This document shows, one piece after another, positions 34,001 to 44,997 of a stretch of 64,000 nt of DNA (positions within the stretch are counted from its first letter, which is position 1; every line of letters begins with the position of its first letter). The DNA lies in the NCBI GenBank assembly GCA_002205965.3, contig NADL03000682.1, forward strand, positions 434,001-498,000. Reading direction: 5' to 3'. The notes below the pieces were generated by a model, which saw nothing but the letters and a program-made list of their open reading frames with translations, had not been told where the DNA came from and searched no databases. The stretch is from Kappaphycus alvarezii (Eukaryota; Rhodophyta; Florideophyceae; Gigartinales; Solieriaceae). The translations under genes were made by a program, and so were the position numbers.

Positions 34001-36235
34001 TAGCAGGTAACTACAGGTCCATGCGGAAGAAGAGGCGAGGGATGTAAGGGAATGTACAGGAGCCGTTCTTCAAAGACCGCACTGATACCGACTTATTTGC
34101 AATAGCGATGGTGTACATTATGGGGGCGTTTTTCAGCCGAGTTTGTCTGTCATACCACTTCAAATCAACGTATGCATGTATATTGGGTCCAGAGCTATAG
34201 AGATGTCCATGGAACGTCGAGAGCAGACTAGGCATAGCGATTGTACCGAAAATTTTTGATGGCGAGACGAAATGCAACAGCAACTTCTGAGCGTGGGATT
34301 ATAAATAAGTTCCGTGGAGCGAGTGGTGAACGCAGTGAAAAAAGAACAGGGGAAGTTTGTAGGCACCAAAAGAAGAAGAGCACGCTTTGTAAATTCGGCT
34401 CGGAAAAATTTGCGATCACACACGACAGCGTGAAGTTCGGAGCAGATGTTAGACAGGCGCTCTTTACATGGGACTGGAGGCTTATAGCGCTGAAATAGTG
34501 CAGTGGGTTTCAATGAAGAATAGTGGGAGTGATAACTGGAGGACAGAATATATAACGCACACTTGAGGACTTCATCCAAGTGGAGTTCACTGAAGGATGG
34601 AAAGAGGCTAGACAGGACTAGAACTAAGTCGGCAAGAAAGGCTTCTTTCCAAATTTTGATGAGAGGAGATGTTTGGGGGAACCCAGATCTACCCTGAGAA
34701 ATTATGAGAGAGATCTGGATCCACGAACGATGGGGTCGGGGTCCTTTCAGCTGCTTGAATGAGTCCCCTTGCTTCTAGTTGACGCGAGCTGCGAATGCCG
34801 CAAATTGGATAAGGGAAGCGTCCGGAGGATTACTGCATGACCTTACAAGCGCTACCAAAGAATCGGTATAAATTGACGGACAACTGGGCGTCCTCGGTTC
34901 CCTGAAGTGCGCTGAGAATAAGACAGATATACTACGGGATGAGATTGAACGAGTCGATACCATAAGTGTCGAAGAAAAAGTTAGACCCGAGAATCTGAAA
35001 GTCAGACGGAATCCAAGAGCGGCACGGTAGAGGGAGGGGCGGAAAAGCAGAAGATAAATCGTAGGCATGGGCCTTGCTCAGGTTGAGTATGAATCCAATC
35101 GCCGACCTATCTGTCTGGAATAACGGGAAAACAAGAAAAAGAGAAAAGTAAGAAGACATTACCAGAGAGAGAAAGACAATCGGGTTTTATCTGAATGAAT
35201 GTTCTGAGTACTGTCCTTGGATTTACTGTGAAATAGAAACCAGTAATATTTTTAATAAAGTAATTGCTTTCGGGTATTCCTTTTTTGTTAGAAGTTAGCA
35301 ATGAATACGGGTCCGGTATTTTATACATTTTCTTATCAGAGGTTCAACTGAAAAAGTTGCATCACTGCACAGTCTGCCCTGATTTGAATTTCAGATCTAC
35401 TCGCTAAATTACATGTACGCTATGGTAAAGGTAAGTAATACGAAGGGAGTGTGATACAATGCTAGATAATGGAGAAAAAATTAAATGCATAATATAAGGC
35501 CTTCTAAATATGCCGTAATAATGCATCAAAACTGCATTGGCATTTTTAGAACTGTAAGTTTCGTTCTAGAGGTCGAGCCGTCAGCTTTGTAAAATTAGTA
35601 CATGCTGATACTCTATCCATTTGAAAAAGAATATGAATGAAAGTATCAGGCGAATACTTGTGCGACTGAAAACGAAGAACCTTCACCTAGTAGTACTTAC
35701 TTTAAAAGTTTTCATAAATATTCTTAAAACGCTAGTAGTCAAATCTATGCTAGAAAATACTCTTCATATTTTTGGCTGCAGTTGTAGCGTACACGTTCTT
35801 TTCAAGAATCGGAGGTAAGTATAGGACCAAAGGAACCATTGGAGCATTCAAAATTACAAAGCATTTCTGAAGCCCATTTTTCTTTCAAGCTTCAATGATC
35901 CCATTGAGTTCTTGCAGCTATAAAAAATTACTGAGAAGATAGGTGATGTGTAATGAGAATTAATTTGTTTATGAGAAATAATTAAAGATCTATTTATCAT
36001 AATTGTACGCTTTAAGTGGAAAGTAATGTCCGCGAAATTTGCATACAAAAAAATTTAGAAGAGGACCAAATTTGAATACAGTATCGCAATTTGGAAGATA
36101 TTTTAACAGTTTCTGATTTTGCAAGATATTTTTATTTTTGATGAGTGTGGCAAATCCATGGGTTGATTTTTTATTTTAAGACACGGTGCCATTAATAGAT
36201 GTCATTTTTGTACACGCTCAAGGTTTTCATACTTT
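31092..36235 (+). other. Region without a confident gene
   Basis: No recognisable gene family. The most open stretch is the minus strand from 35068 to 34160. A 63-codon frame at 33542 resembling one WD repeat is judged to be chance. 31530-31740 is pyrimidine-rich and gives a basic minus-strand frame of no known type. Confidence 0.4.
34160..35074 (-). other. Quasi-open minus-strand frame, one internal stop
   Basis: About 300 codons in one frame with a single TAG (34775-34777). Parts read LVLVLSSLFPSFSELHLDEV and SELHAVVCDRKFFRAEFTKR. The strand is pyrimidine-rich, which by itself depletes stop codons, so the length is only weak evidence. I recognise no domain. It may be an intron-containing or decayed gene, or chance. 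Confidence 0.22.
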
Positions 36236-36878
36236 TTGAAGATGTCGCAGTATTTAAAGTTCGTAATCGACGTCGTTGAGGCAACTCCCCCCGCCATCAA
36301 CTACCGTATCGGCTCACCCCTTTTTTTGGCCCTTAACATGACCAACCTCTGCCCTTCCCTCACCATCACCAAATCTTCCCGAGGCCTTCGTCCACTAAAA
36401 CGCTCTGGCCCTGGTGGAAAATGGTCCAACCAACTACAATGATTACTGTAGAAGGTTAGACCGGGAACGCGTTCGGGAGTTGGTCCACCGTTACTGCTTC
36501 GAGCAGGCAGAAAAGGCAGAGAAGGAGGAGTAGGAGGAAGAGGAGTTAGAGGAAGAGTAGGAAGAGGAGGAATGGGTGGACCCGTCGGAGCCACTAGTGT
36601 ACAACGGTGGGGGAGGCTCCCATAGAGAACGAAGGGAGACTGGGGGAGTAATTGTGATCTCTGACTCTTCTGACGAAGATGAAGAGAGGAGTGAAGAGGA
36701 GGATCAGGAGAAGGAGACATGGAAAGTGCTGGATCAGTGGGGAAGGGTCCGGAAAATGTGGACCAGGTGGTCCCGACTGGGAACCGGATGGGGCATCCTC
36801 TGTGGTCTATATATTTCGCAGGAGGAAATGGAGAATTCTAGGCCTTTCGCGGATACTTGTGTGGACTGGCTGGTGTAA
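36236..36878 (+). pseudogene. Broken ORF with acidic tract and SIM-like motif
   Basis: The first part (36242-36440) reads MSQYLKFVIDVVEATPPAIN, TNLCPSLTITKSSRGLRPLK and SGPGGKWSNQL. One base out of frame it continues NDYCRRLDRERVRELVHRYC, a Glu-rich stretch broken by two GAG-to-TAG type stops (about 36530, 36556), WVDPSEPLVYNGGGGSH, then GGVIVISDSSDEDEERSEEE and the C-terminus WGRVRKMWTRWSRL..CVDWLV. The hydrophobic-then-acidic VIVISDSSDEDE is a textbook SUMO-interaction pattern. Continuity across the frameshift and stops argues for a once-real gene or a multicopy element ORF. Family unknown to me. Confidence 0.5.
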
Positions 36879-37519
36879 TGGATATTTTGGGGTAACTGTT
36901 TCGCTCTGATATAAAAGACTAGGAAATTAAGAAAAGAATCTAGATATATATCCTGATAGTATCTACTGTTAGTTTTCTCGTTCACTCGATTCCATTTTAT
37001 GCATTTTATGGTTCTTAGTATGTTTCATTTGGGGCTTTAGGGTTAGCCAAAAAGTCTACATAAACTGGATAAACTGCTTCCTCTTGTAGATGTCGAGCAA
37101 GCTGGCAGACCACTTCAAGTCAAGTCCCGAGTAGTAGGAAGTTTAGAGTCAACTCCGGACCCAAGAAACATTATTCCTACGCTGTTCGCAGAGCATCAGT
37201 GGTAGACCCTGCTCATTCTATATTTGCTTGTATCCCTCTCCACAATCTCTCTATCAACTCCTTTTTGTTCGTTCAACTATACCACAGAAGCACTTTTGTC
37301 GCTTGCAACACCTCCTCCGTGGGGTAATTGGTTCCGAGTATCTCTTCTCCCGACGATTAACCCCTATCGGTATTCTCCGCAGGGGCTTGAGAACCTTGAT
37401 CACCAACAAGTTGTAAATATTCTTCATATGCATTGTTTCCATCAGCTATGGTAAGTAGAACCCCTGCAGCAGTCTTTTCGTTACGCCCACGTTCTCGAAT
37501 ACGAGATATAATGATTTCA
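36879..37519 (+). other. Gap
   Basis: No gene or repeat supported. Its right part may be the C-terminal continuation of the minus-strand gag-like ORF (REKRYSEPITPRRRCCKRQK near 37300-37360), but I cannot show this. Confidence 0.3.
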
Positions 37520-38795
37520 GTCATAGACTAGGTTTTTTCGTTGCATTCATTTTCCAGTGTCCAGTCTTTCCGCATGTAAGGCATTTGTCTTAGCCATCAG
37601 AGCAATTGGCTCTGCTGCAGTGCGTCGGCGACGAGGTCTACGAATATTACCGGTAGTATAGACAAAATTCTTCGATGACGTACTGTGCCGCCGTGCCTAA
37701 TCGGGTTTCCATACCTCTCGCCATAGTAAAACACTTTGGGCAGTACTTTGCGCATTTCTATTTTCGCGAATTGTCAGAGCGGAGACAACCATGCCGTAGA
37801 AAGCATAAATTTCATTCCTTTGAATGTGCTATGAGAAGTTACGCGTGCTGTAAGGCCTTGTTCGGTCCATCTATCTCCATCTACAATGTCAGCCAAAAAT
37901 GATGACATATGGCCGTCTTGTTGCTCACCCTGATAATATGGACCGCACTGCCGATTGTACTGCAAAATGTGCAGTTGTCAAAGCTGCCATGTCAGTGCAC
38001 TATTTCTCTGACTTGATTACTGCAAATTTAAGTCTTTTCCGATTGGTTAGTGCCTGCGAGTGGTGCTGCTTTGAGTTAAAACGTTTTTCGAACGGGTCGA
38101 ACACATCATCCAAGGAATGGAACTGAGTCCGGATGCAAAAGAAAAAATATTCATTCGTTATTCCAGATAGACAATTGCGTACAAGGTGAACACGCTGGTG
38201 CTCCTGGATCTCTTGTTCGAAGACAAGTTCTTGAAATGCGCGACGTGCCATGGGAAATGGTAGCCGAAACCAGGGGATCCGGTTATCTAGCGTCCTTGTC
38301 ATTGAACCTGTTAGCAACTGCCTGCCTGATTTTCGCCAAGCTTGAAGGAGGAGCACTGTTTTGATAGTCATTTGTTTCGATGCGAATTATAGGATCCTTA
38401 CTACGAGTATTAATGCTCCCGCTTGAAGTCGGAATATGTTCTAAAATCAGTGTAGGTTTAGTACTTTCAGCGACACTCGAAGGTGGTGACAAGTAAAATA
38501 TCTTGTATTCAGCAATTTCTCTGAAGTATTTTGAGAGAGGTTTGGAGTCGAATAGTGCATTCAGCAAAGAGTGGGTTCATAATCTTGTTTGGGATTGGGA
38601 TCTCGGGTGTGCGGTCAACAGATATTCCAATCGTCTCATGAATCATTCGAACTGCGGAAGAAACTTGTCTGCAATCCCTATTCTCACCAGTTAAAATGAT
38701 ATTTGGCGTTAAATCGTTCTGTAAAAATTCTAGAATCTCTTCTTTTGGCAAATCTAGCATTAATTCCAGACATTCATAAATTCGATCAATGTTAC
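37520..38795 (-). pseudogene. Gag-like ORF with zinc knuckle, split by gypsy B
   Basis: On the minus strand, reading from the gypsy B edge: IDRIYECLELMLDLPKEEIL, NIILTGENRDCRQVSSAVRM, SVDRTPEIPIPNKIMNPLFA (38760-38509), then other frames with KIRQAVANRFNDKDAR, RAFQELVFEQEIQEHQRVHL and, near 37550-37590, CLTCGKTGHWKM, a CCHC-type knuckle without a clear last Cys. The layout is that of a retroelement gag. The upstream start appears to lie beyond the 5.6-kb gypsy B insertion, at 44434-44530. Multiple frame changes. Confidence 0.5.
38791..38795. repeat. Target-site duplication, left
   Basis: GTTAC directly left of the gypsy B element, matching 44434-44438. A sixth base (T) also matches, so the true duplication may be 5 or 6 bp. 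Confidence 0.75.
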
Positions 38796-39223
38796 TTTTG
38801 CTACGTCTTCGGAGAGCTGGGAGTTTGGGTAATTTTATGACTCTACCTCCAAGTCGGTTGGAGTTTACTCTTGAACAGAGATTATATACCCATTAAACAC
38901 ACGGTAACAGCAGTAGTGGTTATAGAATAACACCACTGCATTCTGGCCGTATTTCCGGTCAGACATTGGTGCTACCCAGGGCTGTGGTCCGGGATCTGCA
39001 AAGCTGTGCTACCCAGGGCTGAGGTCCTGGATCTGCAAAGCTGTGCTACCCACAGTCGGAACCACAAAATACATGACAACTAAAAGTGGTATCAAAGGCT
39101 AGCATAACAGATATCAGAAAGAACGACAACATCCCAAGTGATGCCATAGCTGCAAGACTAATCCAAACACTAATCCACTCACAGACTAGCTAACTGTATC
39201 TGGCGGTGGTACTGCCACCTACA
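38796..39223 (-). repeat. Gypsy B 3' LTR with 37-bp internal duplication
   Basis: 428 bp. It carries two tandem copies of GGGCTGNGGTCC.GGATCTGC..GTGCTACCCA (about 38979-39052) where the partner LTR has one. Otherwise collinear with 44043-44433. Confidence 0.9.
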
Positions 39224-39234
39224 GTCCCCTCTCC
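39224..39234 (-). promoter_or_regulatory. Gypsy B polypurine tract
   Basis: Minus strand GGAGAGGGGAC directly precedes TGTAGGTGG of the 3' LTR. Confidence 0.7.
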
Positions 39235-40560
39235 GAATGGCGACGGCTCAGATGCTCGAGCGGCGGCGGCAAGTTCCTGATTATCATGATCTTGAAGGAA
39301 CTGTTCCAGCATATCCGGGATGTCTTCTTTCATGATGTGGAAAGGCTCCCAAGTAGGGCCCTCCCTGGAATCCGCCACTTACACAGAACTTCGAATGAAT
39401 TTGATTGCTGGTTGAAGCGAAGTCCCAATAGCTTTGTCACGGTCTCGTTTGTGGATTATTGTGGGAAATGGTATCCAATAATGTCTCTGTGACATTGAGA
39501 GAGGAGTCTGCGAAATACTTGATTCGCGTTGCATGAACCAAGGAGGTACGATGGTGATCAAATCTTCAACATCGTACACGAATGCAGACTCAGCCCGAAC
39601 GATCCGGCGAGGACCTTTCCATTTGACATGAAGTTTGTTACCCCTCTTAGCCTGTAGATCCGCGACAAGAACGAAGTCCCTACATTAAGTTAACCTCCTG
39701 AACCTTCGTAAGCTCATTGTGACGCTTGACTTCGGACTCCCGCTTTCTAGTGCGGGTTGCGGACACATCACGATGTAATTATCCAGAGACTCGAGGAGGC
39801 TTGCACACGGATAAGTTTTTGAGCCTGAATAAGTCCAAAGTGCGGGCCTTGGGAACAGCAGGAGGGAGTAGGCTACGCAGTGGGCTGTCCGGCGTTATCT
39901 CAGTAAAAACGGTGAGCGGAGCAAGATCACGCAAGTAGGCCGCTTGGTGCTGTTGAGGATACTTTGAATGATAGCCAAGACCACAGTCCATTCGGTACTT
40001 TTCAACCGAAACTCAGAAAGCAAGGCACGGCAGCCCGGAGTACTTCACGACACACGGACTCGACTGTACCATTACCTTGGGGGCAATTAGGAGTTGTAAA
40101 GTGATGGTGTGCGTGTAATTCACGGTTGACTATAGCTATCAATTGATTCTTAAAGTGAGGGCCCTGATCTGAGACCCAATTCTGACTGACGCCGAACAAA
40201 GAAAACCACTTGATCAAACAGGAGGCAGCTGAGGCAGCATCAGCAGCGAGGGTAGGTAGTAACATAATGAATGAAGAATGATCATCTTTGATGATTAATG
40301 TGTACGCAGGGCCCTCCTCACTCGGTCCCATGTAAGAAAGTCGAAATGAATAAGTTCATTAGGTTTGTCCGAGTGCAAAGCATGGCCCATGGGACGAGGA
40401 ACGCGCTGGCCACCAACAGTAGACAGGCAATGCAAACATGTGTTGCAGAAAAAAGAAATGTCTGTCTTCATGGATTGCCAAAAGAAGTTGTCCGGATGTT
40501 CTTAAAAGAGCATCCGCTCCGCGATGTCCACCACGACCGCAGTGTCTATAATGCATATGC
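39235..40560 (-). pseudogene. Gypsy B integrase and chromodomain
   Basis: Zinc motif: GHCGRGGHRG-type His pair near 40525-40550, and CNTCLHCL near 40430-40450. Core (40331-40002): YTLIIKDDHSSFIMLLPT with the first Asp, FGVSQNWVSDQGPHFKNQL with the second, and FTTPNCPQGNGTVESVCREV with the catalytic Glu. Downstream, DFVLVADLQAKRGNKLHVKW then KGPRRIVRAESAFVYDVEDL is the IN C-terminal barrel (39680-39540). GPTWEPFHIMKEDIPDMLEQ (39360-39300) fits the end of a chromodomain. Frame breaks near 40331, 40002 and 39380. It would insert element cDNA into chromatin. Confidence 0.9.
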
Positions 40561-41460
40561 GTAGCTGCAAGTTAGTAGCTCCTGTAGGTATCCACACAGC
40601 ACCATGATCGTTGACATGAAGGCCATGATCATTGACAGATGATGGTGGGACATCAGCTGATGCGGGAGTACTGGAGGCGATAGCTGCCTTTTGTGCCTCG
40701 AGTAGATCGTGATGGGTTGGCCATCGGAAATCTGGATCTAGTTCGGGCGCGATAGGTGCTGTAAACAGAGCGGACAGCCTCGGTGCGTTTCTTTGAAATT
40801 CGGAGGCCCCCCAGCGGGAAAGCAAGTCCGCCCATACATTGTCATCACCAGCGATATGAACGATAGTGTAGCGGAAGGCCGCAAGTCTCATGGCCCAACG
40901 CTCAATTCGGTTTGCGAATGCTTTGCCAGATTGGGACGAGTAGCAGCTGGATCGATATGTAGGATAGGTTCTTGTGTTCCGTGAACATCCAGAATCCAGT
41001 CGGAGTGTGGAGAATGTAGTCCAGTCTGGTGACGGACTCAACGATTGCAAAAGCCTCTTTGTCAGCAGTAGACCAACGAAGAGAGCTGCGTCTGAAAGAA
41101 CCAGATAGAAATGATAGAGGCTCGTGCTGTTGGTCTGCGAGGGAAGGTCCTTGTCTACTGGCGGAATCTGAGTCAAAACGCCGGACCAATGCTTCTCGGA
41201 GGCATCCGTAAACAGACAGAGTAGCTTATTTGGATCTGGATGAGAAAGTGTTGCGGCATCATGTAGAGCTTGCTTCATATTGAGAAAGGCTTTTCTGTGT
41301 TCATCTGACCAAGAAGTGGATGATAGCATAATCCGGGATGTAGCTGCCTTAGTACGCTTACCCACGGCTGCGTAGAATTCCTCAAGAATTTCCGACAAAG
41401 GTGCTATTTTGGTTGTAAACTCAGGAACAGCGGAGCGCATCCAGTTGGCTGCACACACAA
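40561..41460 (-). pseudogene. Gypsy B connection and RNase H
   Basis: A 318-codon frame starts in CAANWMRSAVPEFTTKIAPL (connection), then RIMLSSTSWSDEHRKAFLNM and KLLCLFTDASEKHWSGVLTQ (RNase H first Asp and Glu region). Frameshifts place EPLSFLSGSFRRSSLRWSTA and DKEAFAIVESVTRLDYILHT in the other frame. The original frame resumes with IVHIAGDDNVWADLLSRWGA, the conserved His/Asp end. RNase H removes the RNA template during cDNA synthesis. Confidence 0.9.
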
Positions 41461-41544
41461 ACTGCTGGAGCTCAGCGCCATTGATGGGTTCCTGGATACC
41501 TAGGATGGCGGAAAGTCTCTTTGGGTCCAGTCGAATCCCTTCAG

Positions 41545-42116
41545 CCGAAATGAGCCGCCCGCACCAGTTGACTTGAGGTAGGAAGAGGGTGCATTTCTTT
41601 GAGTGTAACTAAAGATATTTCACAGCATAGGCTGAAGAACTTGCGAAGGATCGAGAGGAGTTGTGTAACATCCCTTGCATGAACAAGTATATCATCAAGC
41701 CAGCGCAACAGTGAATTAAGCAGTGTACTATCACAAACCGTTGATAGCGTGCTCTGAAGATAGGCGACTGCATTGCATTGACCATGGAGGACGCTTGTTG
41801 GAGTGTACACCCATCTGGGCAAATAAAGCTTTGACATTCTTGAGACGGTTCTGATAAGAGAAGTTGCCAATAACCGTGACATAAGTCCAGTGTAGCAAAG
41901 CACTTGTCCCCTGCAAGCTCGTGCATGACAGTTTCCAAATTAGGCATGGGCCAAATTGCTGGGACGGTCTGGGCATTTAGTGCCCTCAGATCGACAGTAA
42001 AGCGAAACTGTTCGGGTCCTGATTTGGGAATGATGAGGGGAGCCGAGGCCCACTCACTGTTCAGGTTACGATAGACAAGTCCAAAAGCTTCCATTTCAGC
42101 TACCTTTTTCCTCATG
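41545..42116 (-). pseudogene. pol: Gypsy B reverse transcriptase
   Basis: Motifs in order: AEMEAFGLVYRNLNSEWASA, QFRFTVDLRALNAQTVPAIW, PMPNLETVMHELAGDKCFAT, LDLCHGYWQLLLSEPSQECQ, then (after a frameshift near 41830) VYTPTSVLHGQCNAVAYLQS and the catalytic RWLDDILVHA (about 41680-41705). LDD in place of YMDD is a known variant in this lineage. One or more stops interrupt it. Confidence 0.92.
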
Positions 42117-42355
42117 AAGGCTAACTGCGGGGGGAGTAACGGCGAGCTTTAGCCCGCACTGGGTTTCGAATTCTGCTTAAGACGAATCACCATTGCAGGC
42201 ACTGTGGCTGGTAGATCACTGCCCATCTTGTTACAAAATATGTTGAGTACTTGCATATGAGGAACTAAGCTCCTCGTGATGTTCTGCGGGCAGACCTTCA
42301 TCAATAGCTCTTTGCAACATCTGTGACAGGTCACTCTGTACATCATTCTATGTGG

Positions 42356-43243
42356 TCACCAGTTGCCGGCCCCTCGATATCTGACGCAGAATCCGGGTTG
42401 TCTCGATAGAAAACAGGATCCGGTTCTTGAGAACCGCTGCACCGACTCATTGCTGCTACCCAGTAAAAGTCTAGATAGACTACCAGGCCTCAAAGGTGCA
42501 CAATCTGGCTCGTTGTTGTAGATTGCTGGGGAGAAACCGATGTGGGAAAAATCCGTGTCGCGGAATGTTGCTCGAACAGACGACAAATGTCTATCGAGAT
42601 CAAATCCGAGGCTCTGCAGGATAGGGCGCGATAGCAAAACCTCATCCATGTGCTCATCGAACACGAGGTACTCGACATTGCTCAGGCGCAACGGTCCTGC
42701 CAGAGTTTCCAAAGTGATGGAAATACGGGCTTTCCGTTTTGATTCAACAGTGCGAGCTTCCGAAGTAGAGGACGCTGACATGGCCAGTTCCATTCTAACA
42801 GGTGTTTTGAGTGGAAGTATCTGCACAAAAACTCCGTGTTCAGCGCATTTATCCAGATGTTCGGCACTCAACGCAGCATGGTCGGCACCGTAATCACCAT
42901 TCACAACGACACGAACACAGTCAGCGAGTGTAGTTTTAATACGGCCATTGTCCAAGCCAGGAATGGCGAGCTGGCTCAGGTTTCCATTGGTCCCTCGCTT
43001 AGCTTTGAAATGCGCTTGAAGCAGCTCTCTCGCCTTGGCTTTGTCTGTCTTTGGACAATTTTTCATGAGGTGATATCCATCACACTCTTCAGTGTTTAGG
43101 CATCGGGGCAGATCGCTATTCTGGCTACCTACCCTTACGATTGCCATCGGAGCGACGAGAATCATGGAATCATTGGTCTTGGAACTAGCCTCATGTGCTT
43201 CGTCCTCCTTTCCGTTCCCAGTATTCCCTTTTCCATCTTGCAA
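42356..43243 (-). pseudogene. Gypsy B gag C-terminus and protease
   Basis: A long frame (295 codons) begins in a low-complexity gag end and holds CLNTEECDGYHLMKNC (C-X5-C-X3-H-X4-C, about 43040-43090) followed by KAKARELLQAHFKAKRG. The protease follows: CVRVVVNGDYGADHAALSAE (about 42870-42930), with D-Y-G in the active-site place, then KARISITLETLAGPLRLSNV and DEVLLSRPILQSLGFDLDRH, a retropepsin C-terminal lobe. Gag and protease share one frame here, as in several gypsy lineages. The frame end after 42500 looks disordered. Confidence 0.8.
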
Positions 43244-44042
43244 CTTTGTTCCACGTGCTGAACCCCCTTTGCGGAAGGATCCAATGCTCTTTGCATTACC
43301 AGACGGTTGATTGTTGGATTCCGGGCCTTTACCCTTGTCACGGTTCTTTCCAGGGCGAGCGGAAAAAAAGTCCTCACATGCAACAGCCTGCTCGATAACA
43401 TACTTGTAGAACCCTCTTTATTCCTTCTGAATGGAAAACTTCGAAAGTTCAAGATCATTCTCTACTTTGGTCTTCAAAGGTTCGGGCTTCAAAATATCCA
43501 CCAAGTGTCCAATTGCCACCTTCGGGTTGTTCTCGATAAGTGCTCCCACTTCTTTGTTCGAAGAAGAGTCTTGTAGTCCGCGAACAATTTCATGACACGG
43601 AGCTTTGGGTTCGGTTCGTACAGATTCATACGAACAGATGACTTCACCGCTGTCTCTAGCTGGTCAAGAGTGAGAGTGTATAACGACTCTCCCTGATTGT
43701 ATTCGAGGAAATCCAGGAGCTTCTCGTCTGTAAGCTTCGAAATGCAGTCGATTTCGGTTCCGAACTCCTCTAGATCAATGATATACTGAAGCAAATCGAC
43801 ATCAACGGCAGAAATCATACAGATGGGTTTAACGCGGCTATCTAGCGTAGTTGAGCAAGAATCCTGAATGCAAAGCAGGTATCTATCCCACTCACGCAAA
43901 AAATGTGTGAATATGTTTCTGACCGAGCTGTCGTAGCTATAGATGGGCAATAGGAGCAATTATGGGCTGCCATTACTTTGGCCCGTCCTGCAAAAAGTCG
44001 TGTTGAGAAAGAGACCAGACGTTTATTGGCTGAAGTGATCAC
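43244..44042 (-). pseudogene. gag: Gypsy B leader and gag N-terminal part
   Basis: A 156-codon frame (43959-43489) reads FTHFLREWDRYLLCIQDSCS, VKPICMISAVDVDLLQYIID, SKLTDEKLLDFLEYNQGESL and DQLETAVKSSVRMNLYEPNP. This is helical gag-like sequence without a known signature. 43480-43160 continues in other frames (RSFPFRRNKEGSTSML; KGILGTERRTKHM). The first 80 bases after the LTR form the leader, and no clear primer site was found. Confidence 0.65.
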
Positions 44043-44433
44043 TTTTGCTACGTCCTCGGAGAGTTGGGAGTTTGGGTGATTTGATGACTCTACCTCCGAG
44101 TCGGTTGGAGTTTACTCTTGAACAGAGATTATATACCCATTTAACACACGGTAACAGCAGTGGTGGTTACAGAATAACACCACTGCATTCTGGCCGTATT
44201 TCCGGTCAGACATAGATGCTACCCAGGGCTGAGGTCCGGGATCTGCAAAGCTGTGCTACCCACAGTCGGAACCACAAAATACATGACAACTAAAAGTGAT
44301 ATCAAAGGCTAGCATAACAGATATCAGAAAGAACGACAACATCCCAAGTGATGCCATAGCTGCAAGACTAATCCAAACACTAATCCACTCACAGACTAGC
44401 TTACTGTATCTGGCGGTGGTACTGCCACCTACA
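44043..44433 (-). repeat. Gypsy B 5' LTR
   Basis: 391 bp, collinear with 38796-39223 except for the single copy of the 37-bp unit. It ends at CCACCTACA on the plus strand. Confidence 0.9.
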
Positions 44434-44438
44434 GTTAC
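44434..44438. repeat. Target-site duplication, right
   Basis: GTTAC immediately right of gypsy B, equal to 38791-38795. Confidence 0.75.
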
Positions 44439-44997
44439 TCCACTCGAGATACGACTCAACTCCTTGTCAATACAGCTCCTCTCTTAATCAGTGAACTTAA
44501 GATTCATCTTAGCTTTTTTGGATGATGCATTCATCATAAAGTCCAAACGTAAACAAAAAGTTTTCCATAAACTTGCAAGTGCTGAAAAACTTAAAGGGAG
44601 AAAAAAAACTTCTCTCATGAGTGTAACAAGTTGAAGAAACGAAAGAGGAAGAGCGAACACACTCTACGTTAAGGACGAAAAACATGTCAGAATGCGGAAG
44701 CTTGCAATGTTATGTTAGACAAAACTTGGTTGCTCCCGTTTTAATCTTTGACCTAGAAGGGATCTGGTTAGTTACACTCGTATCGTAACAGTAAATTAGA
44801 GGCGGGCTTGGTCTCCATTCGTTAGAAAGATGGTCAAAAGAATTCAAACGGAATAACTAATCATTGAATTGAACTATATCCGAATTTGAACTCACAACAG
44901 ACAGTAGATCTTAATTCGAGTTGACGCAGGACATGATGACCTAGCAGAGGGCAGCCCACTGTGGGAGCTCCCATATTCTTAGCAGGTTTACTATTTG
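44439..44997 (-). other. Probable start of the split gag-like ORF, then spacer
   Basis: The minus strand from about 44530 reads MMNASSKKAKMNLKFTD, a stop, then ERSCIDKELSRIS up to the gypsy B edge. With one GTTAC copy removed the locus would continue into 38790 and below. The frame match is imperfect. 44540-44997 holds nothing I recognise. Confidence 0.35.

Larger units (their letters stand above)
38796..44433 (-). mobile_element. Gypsy B: complete Ty3/gypsy chromovirus, minus strand
   Basis: Order on the minus strand: 5' LTR (44433-44043), gag, zinc knuckle, protease, RT, RNase H, integrase, chromodomain, polypurine tract, 3' LTR (39223-38796). LTRs start TGTAGGTGGCAG and are flanked by GTTAC. 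By eye the LTRs differ at roughly a dozen positions in 390 plus one 37-bp duplication, so it is younger than gypsy A. Coding frames are broken by several indels, so it is not autonomous as read. Confidence 0.92.
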
